The notes under the pieces were generated by a model. The model had not been told where the DNA came from. It saw only the letters and a program-made list of their open reading frames with translations, and ran no database searches. Positions 50,991-61,840 of a stretch of DNA of 64,000 nucleotides are shown piece after piece. Origin of the DNA: Plectrocnemia conspersa (Eukaryota > Arthropoda > Insecta > Trichoptera > Polycentropodidae); the NCBI GenBank assembly GCA_009617715.1, contig VTFK01000065.1:496001-560000 (forward strand), given 5' to 3'. A program made the position numbers and the translations under genes. The number at the start of each line of letters is the position of its first letter. Within the stretch, counting starts at the first letter, position 1.

Positions 50991-52180
50991 ATGTAATATC
51001 TCAATACTGGTATAAGTATCTAGATGACGATCAATTACCAAACGCGTTTTTATTTTAACTCTTGCATAGTAATATCGGTACAGTTTAACAAACTAATAAA
51101 TGAATTTGAATAAATTAAAGTTTTTAAAAGAAACCAGAAGACATACGATTATATTTATTATAATCAAAATGGTATAAATGTGAGCTTAAAAGCTTTGTAA
51201 AGTTCATAATGCATATTATGTAAAAGTCGTTACATATGATAATTGATTTTAAAATCAAATCTAGGCCAAAATGTAATGCTTTTATTAGGTAAACCACCAA
51301 TGTCTATTATATACCTAAAGTTAAAGGGAATCAAGAAATAAAAAATATAGTAAATACTATCAAGAATCTATACATTCAAACTTTATATGTGCGTTGAATT
51401 TAATATTTATTTTTACGAGTCCTTTTGTATATCTCAAAAAGAGTTTATTGATCATACACGTAAAATGTCACGTATGTTACTTGCAGTTGTGCTTAAAATA
51501 TAAATTAGTTATAAAGATCCTTGGATGAGATATACAACTAAGCAATATTTTTGTTATTTAAGGTTTTATATTTAAACAAAAAATCCCATTTATCAAATTG
51601 TTTTTCTAAGAATATACATATCAATGAATAATTTTATTTCATAATAAATATTTTTGGCAGCTTTAATATAATATTATTGTAAGAAATAGTATTATTTCTA
51701 ATATATTAATAATAATCTAAATAAATTAAACTTGTAAGATCAAATGTATAATTTAAGAAAACAAATACATGTGAAATAATTCCCAGGATTCGAATCATTA
51801 TTAGTTTAATATAATATATGATTCAAATATTTTTTAAGACTCTTCTTTTATTTTGAAATTTAACTATAAAATTATTTTTTAAATTAACTATTAAACTATA
51901 AAACAGAAAAATATACGTGTCTGTCTGTCAAAAGAACTTCCAAATGGTGAACAATAGCGACGTGACATTTGCACATGTCATTTCTAAGTCAACATTGCTC
52001 CTTTCAGTTTTTGTGTTTTGATTAAAAGTTTAGCTGAACAGCGACGTGTTACGACCGATTACGTGCTACTGCAATACGTAAAGACAAGAGACTAAGAATA
52101 TTGTATATAGCTAAGTATTAAATTAAATTTGTAATAACAGGACGAATAAAAATAATTATAATCACTTTAAATTTATCTCG
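50991..52180. other. AT-rich tract, nothing recognised
   Basis: A short mixed patch at 51905-52085 has no open frame. GATTCGAATCCTGG on the minus strand at 51783-51796 is a B-box-like word without any A-box. Confidence 0.42.
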
Positions 52181-52503
52181 GGCGCAGTCGAATAATAAAG
52201 CTACAATCTATTCACGTTAACACAGTCAGTTCGAGGGCTATAAATTTCATCGTTATTCATAATTAGGAAAGAGATTGCAAGTTTGCGCGCCCACTATTAC
52301 GATATTTATCATTACTTCTATTTATAATTTAAAAAAAAAATTATTGAAATTAAAATCATTACTATATTTTTAAATTCATCAATCAATCGGAGTTTATTCA
52401 ATGCTTTGTTTGAAGTCAGACGTATCTTGACTTTTGCTTAATTTTTCTTTGTGACCCACCAAGCCAAAAATATTTAGTAACAGTGAAACGAGAGGAACGA
52501 AGT

Positions 52504-52677
52504 CTATGCTATTGCCAAAAGAGATTGAAGATGTATCTTTTGATAATTTATCAGGATCTGATTCCACGCTACTGGTCTATAGTTCTTTACACACAATTTA
52601 TCATATTTTTTATGAATAGGGATGACTTTTGTGCATTTATAAATATCGAAAAGCAAATTAGGCCCCCGTTTTCAACT
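52504..52677 (-). pseudogene. LINE reverse transcriptase N-terminal fragment (KVIPIxKKxDKxxxxNYRP)
   Basis: The minus strand reads PNLLFDIYKCTKVIPIHKKY and then DKLCVKNYRPVA. This is a close match to the opening RT block of CR1/Jockey-like LINEs (..FPxxWKxAKVxPIFKKGDKxxxxNYRPIS). After PVA the expected LLPxxSKxxEK is out of frame, and a stop follows at 52504; another stop bounds the upstream side near 52677. The motif is distinctive enough that the assignment is firm; the rest of the element is not seen beside it. Confidence 0.72.
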
Positions 52678-53329
52678 TCTCAAATTTAAGATCTAAGCTC
52701 TCAGATCAAGTACTAGAAACACAAAGACTGAGTGAAAGGCAAAAAATATGTTTTGAAATTAGAACGAAAATAAAATCGACTGAGCAGCGCGTTTACTGTT
52801 AATGATTTTCCAGAATACTTTAAGGTTTTAGAATCATTGATAAATAATTTGATTTTGGCAACTTTTACTATACATGATGACAAGATATCATCAAACACTT
52901 AACGTGCGTTCTATACGATCGAAAATTCTCAAGAGCAGACGGAGGTCTCGATCTCTTAAAAATATTATTATAAATAAAACAAAAATATTTGTAATATTTA
53001 TTAAGTTTTTTTGCAGATATATAAAACATATTTTAATAAATATCTAAAGACATCGTGTAATTTCTATTTGTTTTTTTCTATAGAAAAGATACCACTTTAA
53101 CTGGTGATTCATAGTGTACAAATCCTTCATTAATGTTATTATTTTATTTTTTTCTTAATATTTAATTTAAAATAATCCAAAATTCTCTTGTATAACAAAA
53201 CCATATTTTCTGAAATTATATATCCCTTTCTCTTACGATAATAATACAACTAAATCGATAAATCACGTTGTATTCATTTCACAAGACAACACAAATAAAT
53301 GATTGATGTATTTATACTTAATTTATACT

Positions 53330-53780
53330 CGGGATCAAAGCAAACATAATTCGCGGCGCTGCTGTGGGCACGAGATAAAAATGATAATAATTTAATGTGA
53401 AAGTCGAATTCAGTTCCTCAGTCGGAGGGATCCAAAACGGGTCCTTGAAAGGAAACATTTCAATAGGAGAGAGATAGAAATCGGCGGCATGTAATCTACG
53501 AAGGTTCTGAGACACGTTCCATGAATATTGTATAAGCAGCGAATGTTTTATGAATACTTTGGTAAACTTGTTATGAATTAAATATGTCGCACGAGAAAAG
53601 CCTCCTTAATAATGAAAAGCCTACACGCAGTACATTTCTGCGGCGCGGGGCGTGTTAGTTTTTCCTCATTAAGCGAAAATTTGGTATGGTAATTGCTCCA
53701 CCTCGCTTGTTTTAAGGCGCCAGTACAAACGAGCACTCTTTAGTAAAAGTGCCACAATTATAAGCGAGGGGGAAATGTTT
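53330..53780. other. GC-balanced island
   Basis: Mixed composition with a G+C-rich core at 53630-53660 (TGCGGCGCGGGGCGTG). Minus frames of 62 and 65 codons are unassigned. Confidence 0.33.
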
Positions 53781-54589
53781 ATTTTTATCTCTTGCAAAAT
53801 AAATTTATACACATAGAAAGGGTTCCAGCATATTAAGATAGCATATAAAATAAACAAACATAAAATTGTTAGTGTTATTCCATATAACGTATTTAAAATA
53901 ATTCAGTGAGGGGCATTGTGTCATAAAACGAATATAGAAAAATATATGTATTGATTTATAAAAATAACTAATACTAATGATACTGGTAATAATGACAAAA
54001 AACTATACGGTAATCTAACATTAAAAATTCCTGAAATGTAAAATTTCCATAGGTAAAATCTACCTTTGATACAAAATTTTTTGATGTTTTACCAAACGGG
54101 TTCTATATATTATATGTATAAATATATTTAAAAGAACGCAATTTATAATATTACTCGGAACAAAATATATTTAAAGACGATGCAAAATTCCATGCTACTG
54201 ATAATTGTATGATTCATAAAGCTAAAAAAAAACATATAAACTAAAGTTATTATAACCATTCTAAGTATTTTTTGTTCGTTTGTGATAGCTGACATGTATT
54301 ATAAAGTCATAAAACTGGTATTTTAATGATCTCAAGCCGCGAGACAGTCTTCTTTAGGCAGTGAAAGTACCATACTGTCATTTTCTCAATCTCGTTCGAA
54401 TATTTCTACGATCTTGATGGTAACTTTTTTGGCTAATGTAACCTTCACTAAAGAGCCTAAAACATTTTTAAACTTTCCTAAATTAATTTCGGTCGAAGAA
54501 ATTCAACGCAAATGACTATAAAAAATTCAAATCAAATTTTAAAATAATTTTGCAAATTGAAAATACATATTTGAATTATTAAATGTAGG
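53781..54589. other. AT-rich tract, nothing recognised
   Basis: A small mixed patch lies at 54330-54480. Confidence 0.45.
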
Positions 54590-54890
54590 TCATTGAGATA
54601 CCGTCACGACGACCATTCGGCGAGGACGCGATGATGTAGTGTGGAGCAAAAACACAAGATCTTATCCTGCAAACGGTATTTTATCGTTTATGTTCACTTT
54701 CGCGTGTAGCCATAATTCTCGACGGCCATGGAACAAGAGGGCACGCGGACCGAGGGAGTGGCACCCCTGTCCGACTATAACCATATTTTATAACATTCAG
54801 TGATAAAACAAGAAAAAAAGGAGAGCCTTCGATCGTGTGCGCGCAGCCATTCTATACAATTACCGGTGTAATTTCGCGGAAAAACGCATT
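54590..54890. promoter_or_regulatory. Island with three PHO/YY1-core (GCCAT) words
   Basis: GCCAT occurs at 54709-54713, 54725-54729 and 54846-54850 on the plus strand, within CG-rich DNA (GGACCGAGGGAGTGGCACCC, GTGTGCGCGCAGCCATTC). GCCAT is the core bound by Drosophila PHO. TTTATCGTTTATG near 54680 has a caudal/AbdB flavour. No coding frame. A Polycomb-type or enhancer role is inference from motif grouping. Confidence 0.3.
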
Positions 54891-55020
54891 TATATATAAT
54901 AAGTAACCCCATTTATTTTTGTATATACTCATACCTTTCTATAAACAACAGGATGAATCACCGCTTTTCAATTAAATTTATGTAGGTTAAAATCTAAAAT
55001 GACTACTAACTGTTTTTTTT

Positions 55021-55034
55021 ATATATATATATAT
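55021..55034. repeat. (AT)n microsatellite
   Basis: Seven AT units following an eight-base T run. Confidence 0.85.
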
Positions 55035-55239
55035 AACTAATTATAATTTAATATGAATTATGAACATCGTTGACAAGTACAATTAAAAATAAAAATACAT
55101 ATTAAACATATTATATTAATGTTATAGCGCTTATGAAATATCGTAATTAAGTAATTGTCTTTCACCATCTGATGACAGGTGGAATAACTTTGAATTTAAT
55201 TATTATACATGTTTATATTTAAAACTAACTTTCAACAGA

Positions 55240-55930
55240 CGACTTAAACCAGACCACAATTACGTTTACTTTTATAGGACTGAGCCGAATGTATGATGAA
55301 ACTCAGGACCAAGAAATGATGGTAAAACATGTGGTGGGTAGAAATAATGCCTTTAACGCCACTCCTGAGTAAGTAATTCTTAAAGCTACTGACCCACATA
55401 CGGCAATTGGTTGGTAAAAATGAAATTTTATTGCTACACTCTCTCTCTAAGACCGTACCCCTTCGGTCGAGGGTTAACAGCTGTTTTTTTTTTGTGTCGA
55501 GGCCGCGACTCAACTGTTGAACGCCCCTCGTCACGTAAAGCAAATAGCAGCAGCAGACCGCAAACATCACTAAGATTGAAGGGGTTTTAAATTGCTCTCC
55601 ATCTGTGGGACGAGATCGAACGTCCCCACCGCCCATTAAAGGACCGCTCGAATGAAAATCGCTTCTGCCGAGTTTTCCTTCTTGTTAACATTAAATTCAA
55701 TGAGGAAAAACTGCGAGGCGTTTCTTGGCCTGCACGTTTGCTGTTGAACGTGCACACGTGGGAAAAGTACAAACTCACACATCTACACACGCTCACCCCG
55801 TGGAACGTGCATTGGAGTACAATTTCCACGAAATACTGTTTTATGATAGCATTTTCAACATTAATTTCAAAGCACAATGTTTTTACACTACTCGAGGTTT
55901 CATCGTGAGTCCAAGCCGTTTTCTCTTTAA
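55240..55930. other. GC-balanced island with a 130-codon minus frame
   Basis: The minus strand is open at 55244-55636 from an ATG (MGGGDVRSRPTDGEQFKTPS...). A hydrophobic stretch, ILVMFAVCCCYLLYV, near residues 21-35 could span a membrane. A second minus frame (96 codons, 55587-55877) and a plus frame (73 codons, 55725-55946) overlap. No family is recognised. Three overlapping frames argue for low stop density rather than a gene, so I list it as an island with a possible small ORF. Confidence 0.25.
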
Positions 55931-55939
55931 AAATTATTC

Positions 55940-56279
55940 TGATTAATGTTTAGATTTTAACATTAAATAAAAAATAAATTTATATTAAGAGATTAATTAC
56001 AAATTATTTTTTAATAAATAATTATTAAAATACGAAAAATATTTTTTGAGTGTTTGCTCATGTTTTGCACATAAAATATTTATTTCAACATTTTAATACA
56101 AGAAAAAGCGATTTACAAAGTAGAAATTGTTTGTTTTAAACAAAAAAACAGACTTTCCAAATCAGCTTCTTATTGGTCATCAAATGAAAAAGGGAAGAAA
56201 ATATGTATGATTTTTTTTTTATCTCTTTCTATTTTTCGACTATATATTGTATAACGCTGCCTTAGAGTGATATTTAATT
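55940..56279. other. AT-rich tract, nothing recognised
   Basis: Separates two islands and contains no recognised feature. Confidence 0.45.
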
Positions 56280-57130
56280 GAAACATTTATCTTCAGTTCC
56301 GACTTTAAACCATACCACAGTTCAGACCTTGAACTCACAGTCAGTGAAGCTAATTGAATCGACACAGACGAGTCTATACCTTCAGGCCGACGCAATCGAA
56401 ATCAGGAGTTTTTCGAGCCTACATGGATATTCTACGAGTTATGCCACGAACGAATAATCTACGTATCTACATATGTATATAATTTGAATAAGTATTATGA
56501 ATTTGTTACAGTCGGTCAACTGTAATACCATAATAATAATTTATAATTAGTATCGCACAACAATAATAAATTTTGTCCAGTGTGATTTAATAATAGTATA
56601 CATATTAACTTTGAGCCTTAAATAGCGACAAGGGCTAAATTTGTTTTGTCAATGATGATTAAATTAAGCCGCCTCCAAAAGAGCCTTATTAGAAAGATTT
56701 TTTCCAAGTTTTTCTCCAAGGGACGCCTGACTGTGCATTTTTCGTAGATTTTACCAAAAATAGAGTAGCAGCTCAAGTACTTGTGAGGATAAATGCCGCC
56801 GTTGCGGGCGAAGTATTTATTTAAAAACAGATTACATGTTTATTTTTTTCACTGTGCCGCTCTCTTATACTTCGCGCCTCTTCCGTGGAATTTTCAAACG
56901 CCTCCCGAGCCATAATTTATTTTCATTATTTTTCCGCTCACCTTGAGGCGGTCCGTGGGTGCTAGAGGTGGTACCCACCCCAATCCCGTTTCTGTCCCTT
57001 TTTCTCTCGCGTTTTTTTATTTTATTTTTTGCTCTCCCCGCCTGGAAACATGTCCGACGTAATTATTCTTCGCGTCGTGGACACATTGTAAATTGAGGCA
57101 CGAGAATGTGAAATGTAATAAGTTTTACCC
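56280..57130. other. Large GC-balanced island
   Basis: Two pieces, 56290-56460 and 56640-57130, the second with GGTCCGTGGGTGCTAGAGG and a pyrimidine-rich stretch at 56984-57010 and 57029-57040. Neither strand keeps a long frame. Candidate regulatory DNA. Confidence 0.35.
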
Positions 57131-57535
57131 GTGAAGCGGGCCGTGATTATGTGTTTTTATTGTCATAACAATATATGTATATAACAAATTCATACTATTT
57201 ATAATAGCATATCATATATTTTGTCGCTGGCCAGCATATTACAATATGATACAGTAATAATTAGTAATTTATTCCATAATATGATGCTCTTTTCAACACC
57301 CAACGCGCGCACAGTTTCTAAAAGACTACTTTTGTAATTATTTAATTACATTTCTGTACACTTATTCATTTTTTTTATAAAGTAGATCAATCGTTAAAAG
57401 TTTATTAAAACAATTTTTTATTTATTTTGTGACGGAATCATGTGAAATACCCTTCCACTCTTTTCTATATCGTTGTTTTAAATTTACGACAGGCTTTACT
57501 TTTTTTTCTATTACCGTCATTTCAAAAATAACGAT
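57131..57535. other. AT-rich tract, nothing recognised
   Basis: Low-complexity spacer between two islands. Confidence 0.45.
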
Positions 57536-57539
57536 GCTG

Positions 57540-57870
57540 CAACTGAGTTGCCAACAATATCAAATTCACTAGACTTGACTGAAAATATATCTCCGCCTAT
57601 TCGAAACTTTTAAAGGAAAGGGTCGAATGTTTAGAAAGAAGTTTTGAATTAATATTAATCCAGATGATTAAATTAATTGTTCGACCTAGTGAGAATTCTA
57701 AGATGGCGGATGGTCGTGACGTGATTTAGGAAATAAACTTTCATTGCAAAACCTCTCGCAAAGTTTGGATCGGACAGCGACCGCTGTGCGAGTTATTTAT
57801 CGTCTCATAGAAGACGGGACATTTCTATAATTTTTGTTGAACTGTGCCGAGATCTTGGAGTATTTGACGT
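57540..57870. promoter_or_regulatory. Island with a strong YY1/PHO-type site
   Basis: AAGATGGCGG at 57700-57709 is the classical full YY1 consensus; its complement, CCGCCATCTT, contains the PHO core GCCAT. It lies in a mixed-composition block without open frames. Use as a YY1/PHO site is inferred from the motif only. Confidence 0.35.
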
Positions 57871-58318
57871 GTACTTGTCATATACTTGTTTTTATTCGGG
57901 CATATGTATATATTTTTATGTGTTATTTAAATAAGAGATAATGAATCACAAAATATTAATTGTATGCAAATTATAAATAATGTCCAATAATCAATTTCAT
58001 TTGACTATATTATTTATATAAAAAAAGTTCAATAAAAGTGTTTTCCTATTTCTTTCTATATATATTTTACGCGGCCTATCATTTCTAACAATATTGCAAA
58101 AAAAAATTGTGGGCTTATTTTGAGAAATTTTGCAGTAAGTCATAACTGCTAAGCTTTGATGATGAATGGAGGGAGTCTGTCTCTTCAGCAACTAATATAA
58201 ATAACCGTTTCGCCATCGTACGTTCTAAAATATATGTTATGATGACAAAGATACAACACTCATTTTATTTGGCACGCTAGGAAGTATGTTACATTAAGAA
58301 TAAAGAGAAAGAAAGCTA

Positions 58319-58347
58319 TAATTTTAATTGTAATATAATTAAAATTA
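58319..58347. repeat. Perfect 11-bp inverted repeat
   Basis: TAATTTTAATT (58319-58329), a 7-base centre, then AATTAAAATTA (58337-58347). AT-only, so weak evidence of function. Confidence 0.6.
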
Positions 58348-58607
58348 CAAACTACATTCCTATAGTGAAAAGTATTTATGATTATAAAAGAAAAGAAAAC
58401 ATATTTTTTTAGGTACATTCTGAGTGAGCACTTTAAAATAGTAACATCAGTTATTATAACATTAGTTAGCTATATTTTTTAACAAAACGTTTTATTTTAT
58501 TACTTTAAAAATGTCAAAATCTGAAACTGGGGAAAAACACAGCAGGATTTGTATTATATTTTTTATCAGGGCATAAATGCTAGTAAAGCCACTTAACCAT
58601 TAACCAT

Positions 58608-58756
58608 AATATAGTTAATTATGGAGTACTATTAATAGTAAACATATACTTATTACAATTAATTATATACACAATAATATGGTTAATATTGGAGTACTGT
58701 TAACAGTACATATGTTAATATGGAAAATATTTTAATTGGGCAATTAAAATATTTTC
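58608..58756. repeat. Palindrome cluster with diverged direct duplication
   Basis: A roughly 40-bp unit (58608-58647) recurs diverged at 58676-58714. Each copy centres on a perfect palindrome: TACTATTAATAGTA (58627-58640) and GTACTGTTAACAGTAC (58694-58709). The copies differ in two bases within the palindrome, placed symmetrically so that both remain palindromic. Directly after, 58723-58738 and 58741-58756 form a perfect 16-bp inverted repeat around GG. This may be a foldback element or a repeated dimer-binding site. Confidence 0.6.
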
Positions 58757-58899
58757 TATAAAAACCCTAATTTTAACCCTTTTATTGTTATGAGAAGTCA
58801 GGTATGTTACATGAAAACCTAATTATAATAATATAATATTTTAATTAATTATTTAAGAAGAGATGAAAACCATATTATTATAATTTAGTTATATTTTAT

Positions 58900-59280
58900 T
58901 CGCTCCATATGATACGTGAACCCAAGGTCTCCTATAGTAATAATCGCCTTAATCGAAGAAATTTATTTCCCGATTTTCTTGACAATTCCGTTCACGTACC
59001 GTCGTCGGTTATATTATACATAGTACACGTTCTCAATACCATTGCAGTCGGTCACGTGCCAAGGTGCTGTAATCACTTCCGATTCGAAGCCTTCCTACGC
59101 CGCCGCCAACACGCCAACCCCCCAAAGCTTCAATCATCCCTTAACAAAACCCTCGCGAGGAGGAGGACGCTCTCCTTATCTACCGCTTCTTTTGAATTCA
59201 ACGATAAAGGATGGCGAATTTCCTGGTTCTACGGACATATTTCTCACGTTATCTACCTATTATTTCAATAATCCATAATA
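58900..59280 (+). other. GC-balanced island with exon-like open frame
   Basis: After an acceptor-like CTCAATACCATTGCAG (ending 59047), one frame stays open for about 75 codons to the stop at about 59278. Its content is Ser/Thr/Pro/Gly-rich (SYAANTPTPQ-type text, then SRGGGRSPYLPLLL), unlike chance AT-rich frames. No polyadenylation signal follows closely and no domain is recognised. A second frame is open for 120 codons (58909-59271), so low stop density alone may explain it. A 3'-terminal exon is possible but unproven. Confidence 0.22.
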
Positions 59281-59529
59281 CTCGATTAACCACCAAGGCT
59301 TTATTGTTTAAGACAAATAATTGAGTAGCTTAGAATTAAAATCACTAACGTTCCGCCTATAATCATGACAATTTTAAACCAGCCTTGTAATTGAACACAA
59401 AAACAATTAACTTTTAATATATTTTTAATAAGCTCAAATCATGTATTACATATTTGTAATAAAATCCTTTTTTTTAATTCTAATAATGCTGCAAATAAAT
59501 AGCATTCAAAAAAGTCCTTTATGTGTGAC
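59281..59529. other. AT-rich tract, nothing recognised
   Basis: Spacer between the island and SINE copy 3; no recognised feature. Confidence 0.4.
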
Positions 59530-59630
59530 TGGAATACTATAATCATTGTCTGCCTTGTAACTCAATGATACTGTGTTCGATTCTCAGCAGTAGAATATAA
59601 TTTAACCATTGAAATTGCTTTTATAATAAT
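59530..59630 (+). mobile_element. tRNA-derived SINE, decayed copy 3
   Basis: TTGTAACTC, thirteen bases, then GTTCGATTCTCAGCAG reproduces the spacing of TGTTAACC, thirteen bases, GTTCGAGCCTGGCAGC in copy 2. GCTTTTAT also recurs in the tail. The remaining alignment is poor, so this is the least certain copy. Confidence 0.35.
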
Positions 59631-60049
59631 ACATAAGTCTAGGAATATTCTTCTTCGACAATTCTTCACCTGGAAAATGATTCGCTACGATATGATTTTT
59701 TTTACAAAATAAACCAATTGTTTTATTTAATTTTAATTAGAATAATAATACTAATTAAAAAATATATATTTGCAGTAAAAAATTAAGTCAAGAATTTGCA
59801 CCAAAACATTCCTTATGAACGAGTATCATATTTCACTTAGTTTAAGCGATGAATATATGATTAGTAAAAACCAATTGCTAGTAAATTAATTTCTTTTTGC
59901 CTTTATATTTTCTGGTTAATACTATTATAAGTAAATTGATAATTAAATATGTTTTATAAATTGAACATTAATTAAATTTAAATTTATATATATACAGCAT
60001 ATTGTTCAAAATTACACAAACACGCTCTCGTTATAGTACATTCAAACCA
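59631..60049. other. AT-rich tract, nothing recognised
   Basis: Low-complexity DNA between SINE copy 3 and the next island. Confidence 0.42.
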
Positions 60050-60380
60050 CAATCGTAATACCTTGATAGTTGCAGGGCTATATGTGTCATCTGAAGGGTA
60101 TGGTAACACATGTTAATTTTAGTGCAAACGTGCGGTTGGAGAAGTGTGGCTCATTTATTAGCCCTTCGCCCTAATATATCGTTTGTACAAATATTGTAAC
60201 GTGTCATAATTTAGCAGTCAAGTGCAGATATTCTAATTCATTACACACACGTACGCGGGTGGCTGTAGATAAAGCACAAACGTGAGCTATTTTATACACG
60301 ACCTGTTTCAACCCCAAGTATAAAGCATAGTAACAAAGTTTTTTCACAAACGCTTCCTTCCCTCGTAATACCACCTACTA
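60050..60380. other. Moderately GC-balanced island
   Basis: Less AT-rich than the flanks; includes CACACACGTACGCGGGTGG near 60244. No coding frame. Confidence 0.28.
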
Positions 60381-60727
60381 ACATATAATATTAGTTGATT
60401 CAGATATATAATATAATGCTCAATGCTATCAGATACATTAAATACGGGAGGTGGAAATAAGATGGATTAAGTTAATTGTCAATTAATAAACGTCTATCTG
60501 TCATATATACATATGTATATTTAATTATCCTCATTTATATAATACATTGTGACTTATATTCGTTATACCGGAAATTAATTTTTGTATCGTTATCAACTTC
60601 ATACACAAAAATATATTTTCTTTTTCAAAAATTCTTTATAAAAACCACTGCCAATGAATAATGGATTTAGTACAATATCTTTAGTTAAAGCTTGGTGAGC
60701 TATGATTAAATTTACTTCATAAGAAGG

Positions 60728-60735
60728 ACATATTG
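60728..60735 (+). repeat. Left target-site duplication of the hAT element
   Basis: ACATATTG directly before the element; the right copy, GCATATTG (61808-61815), differs at the first base. Eight bases is the length hAT transposases make. Confidence 0.75.
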
Positions 60736-60910
60736 TAGAGTCTCCAATTACTCGAACCATCAACTACTCGAGTATCGAATATTAAAATTTTAAAATACTC
60801 GAGTACTCGAGTACTTTCGAGTATTTACCAAATGTACCAAAATAGCTATTATTCAAATTCGTGCACATATATATAAATAAATAAAATACTTTGTATGTTA
60901 ATTTTTACAA

Positions 60911-61225
60911 TTATTTTAACTTCAAGAACATACTTTTTAAAAACAATAATGTAAAATGTGTCTCGAATTTAATATTACTGCGAACCTTTGGTTTTATTAT
61001 TACCGTTCTGGAAAAAACCCTTTCCGTTGCTGTTGATGTTGGTCTTATTGTCATTAACGCGTTGGATAAGGCTTCTAATTGATCTGTTCGCTTTTTATAG
61101 ATATAACATTTTTTGAACTCTCTTTTTATGTTCTCTTCTTTCATTCCCTTCTCTGCTTTTCTCTTATTTCCTTCGACTATTGACAAAATAGCATTTTGTA
61201 ATTCTTCTTGAATAGATTTTTTTTC
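60911..61225 (-). pseudogene. hAT transposase C-terminal (dimerisation domain) remnant
   Basis: About 105 minus-strand codons bounded upstream by a stop. A lysine- and glutamate-rich start is followed by LSNALMTIRPTSTATERVFS and then RTVIIKPKVRSNIKFETHFT, LLFLKSMF. This is the hAT C-terminal dimerisation domain (LS.lAl.ilsiPaTSaasERvFSraG.iit.kRs.l...n...llFLk). P, TS, ER, FS and FLK are all kept; R replaces the usual hydrophobic residue before the P. The catalytic RNase H-like part and BED finger are deleted, so no active enzyme can be made. Confidence 0.85.
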
Positions 61226-61323
61226 TTAACAATATACAATCTTCTAATCCTTCTGATTAATGCGAAAAATTTAAATCTATATCCTTCGAAGATGTATTTG
61301 GGTGAATCCCTTTCACTCTAGAG

Positions 61324-61359
61324 CTTTAAATGCCTTTAAAACTTTAAATGCCTTTAAAA
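61324..61359. repeat. Exact 18-bp tandem repeat x2 inside the hAT element
   Basis: CTTTAAATGCCTTTAAAA occurs twice in a row (61324-61341 and 61342-61359). Confidence 0.9.
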
Positions 61360-61807
61360 CACACAATTGTTTTGATTTATATTTTAAGCTAAGGGATCAG
61401 TATAAACAATTTACAACACTTTACGCTACAACTGCATAGTCATAAAACCTAAATTTTTTTTTTGATATTTCATATTGTTTATTGCCATAAATTAGGTAAG
61501 TCAGGACTGTCGGACAGAAAACACAAAAGAAATTTCTCCGTCGTACCCACTAACATAGCCGACGACCGGAACTATGCAACTATGGAACTATGAAAAAATT
61601 ATACCTGATAGTAACCGCTCTAACTTGGGACTTCGGGCATAAACGCCAAATAAAAGCAAGACGTTAAACTTGTTTCTGAAATATTTCAATTTTTTTAATT
61701 TCGAGTATTAATCGAGTAATTTTCAAAATACTCGATTATCAAGTACTTGAAAAATAGACAAGTATACTCGAGTATCGAGTACTCGATTACTCGAATTGGA
61801 GACTATA

Positions 61808-61815
61808 GCATATTG
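61808..61815 (+). repeat. Right target-site duplication of the hAT element
   Basis: GCATATTG, matching the left ACATATTG at seven of eight positions. Confidence 0.75.
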
Positions 61816-61840
61816 TTAGGAGTTTTCCATTAGAAAATGC

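Larger units (their letters stand above)
60736..61807. mobile_element. hAT transposon, internally deleted (1072 bp)
   Basis: The element starts TAGAGTCTCCAATTACTCGA and its complement starts TATAGTCTCCAATTCGAGTA. The inverted repeats share AGTCTCCAATT exactly, and each opens T-A as is common in hAT ends. Inside both ends lie many ACTCGAGTA/CGAGTATCGAG words (60758-60822 left, 61698-61795 right), the usual subterminal binding repeats of hAT transposases. The middle carries a transposase remnant on the minus strand. At 1.07 kb it is well short of an autonomous hAT (typically 2.5-4 kb), so it is a deletion derivative. The ends are fixed by the duplicated CATATTG. Confidence 0.88.

Noticed and set aside
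51783..51796. tRNA gene or fourth SINE copy from the B-box word GATTCGAATCCTGG
   Set aside because: No A-box, no cloverleaf, and the spacing to TTAA-CTA differs from the SINE family.
55244..55636. 130-codon minus frame as a confident gene
   Set aside because: It has an ATG and a hydrophobic stretch, but overlaps two other long frames in a low-stop region and matches no family. Kept only as a note in the island.
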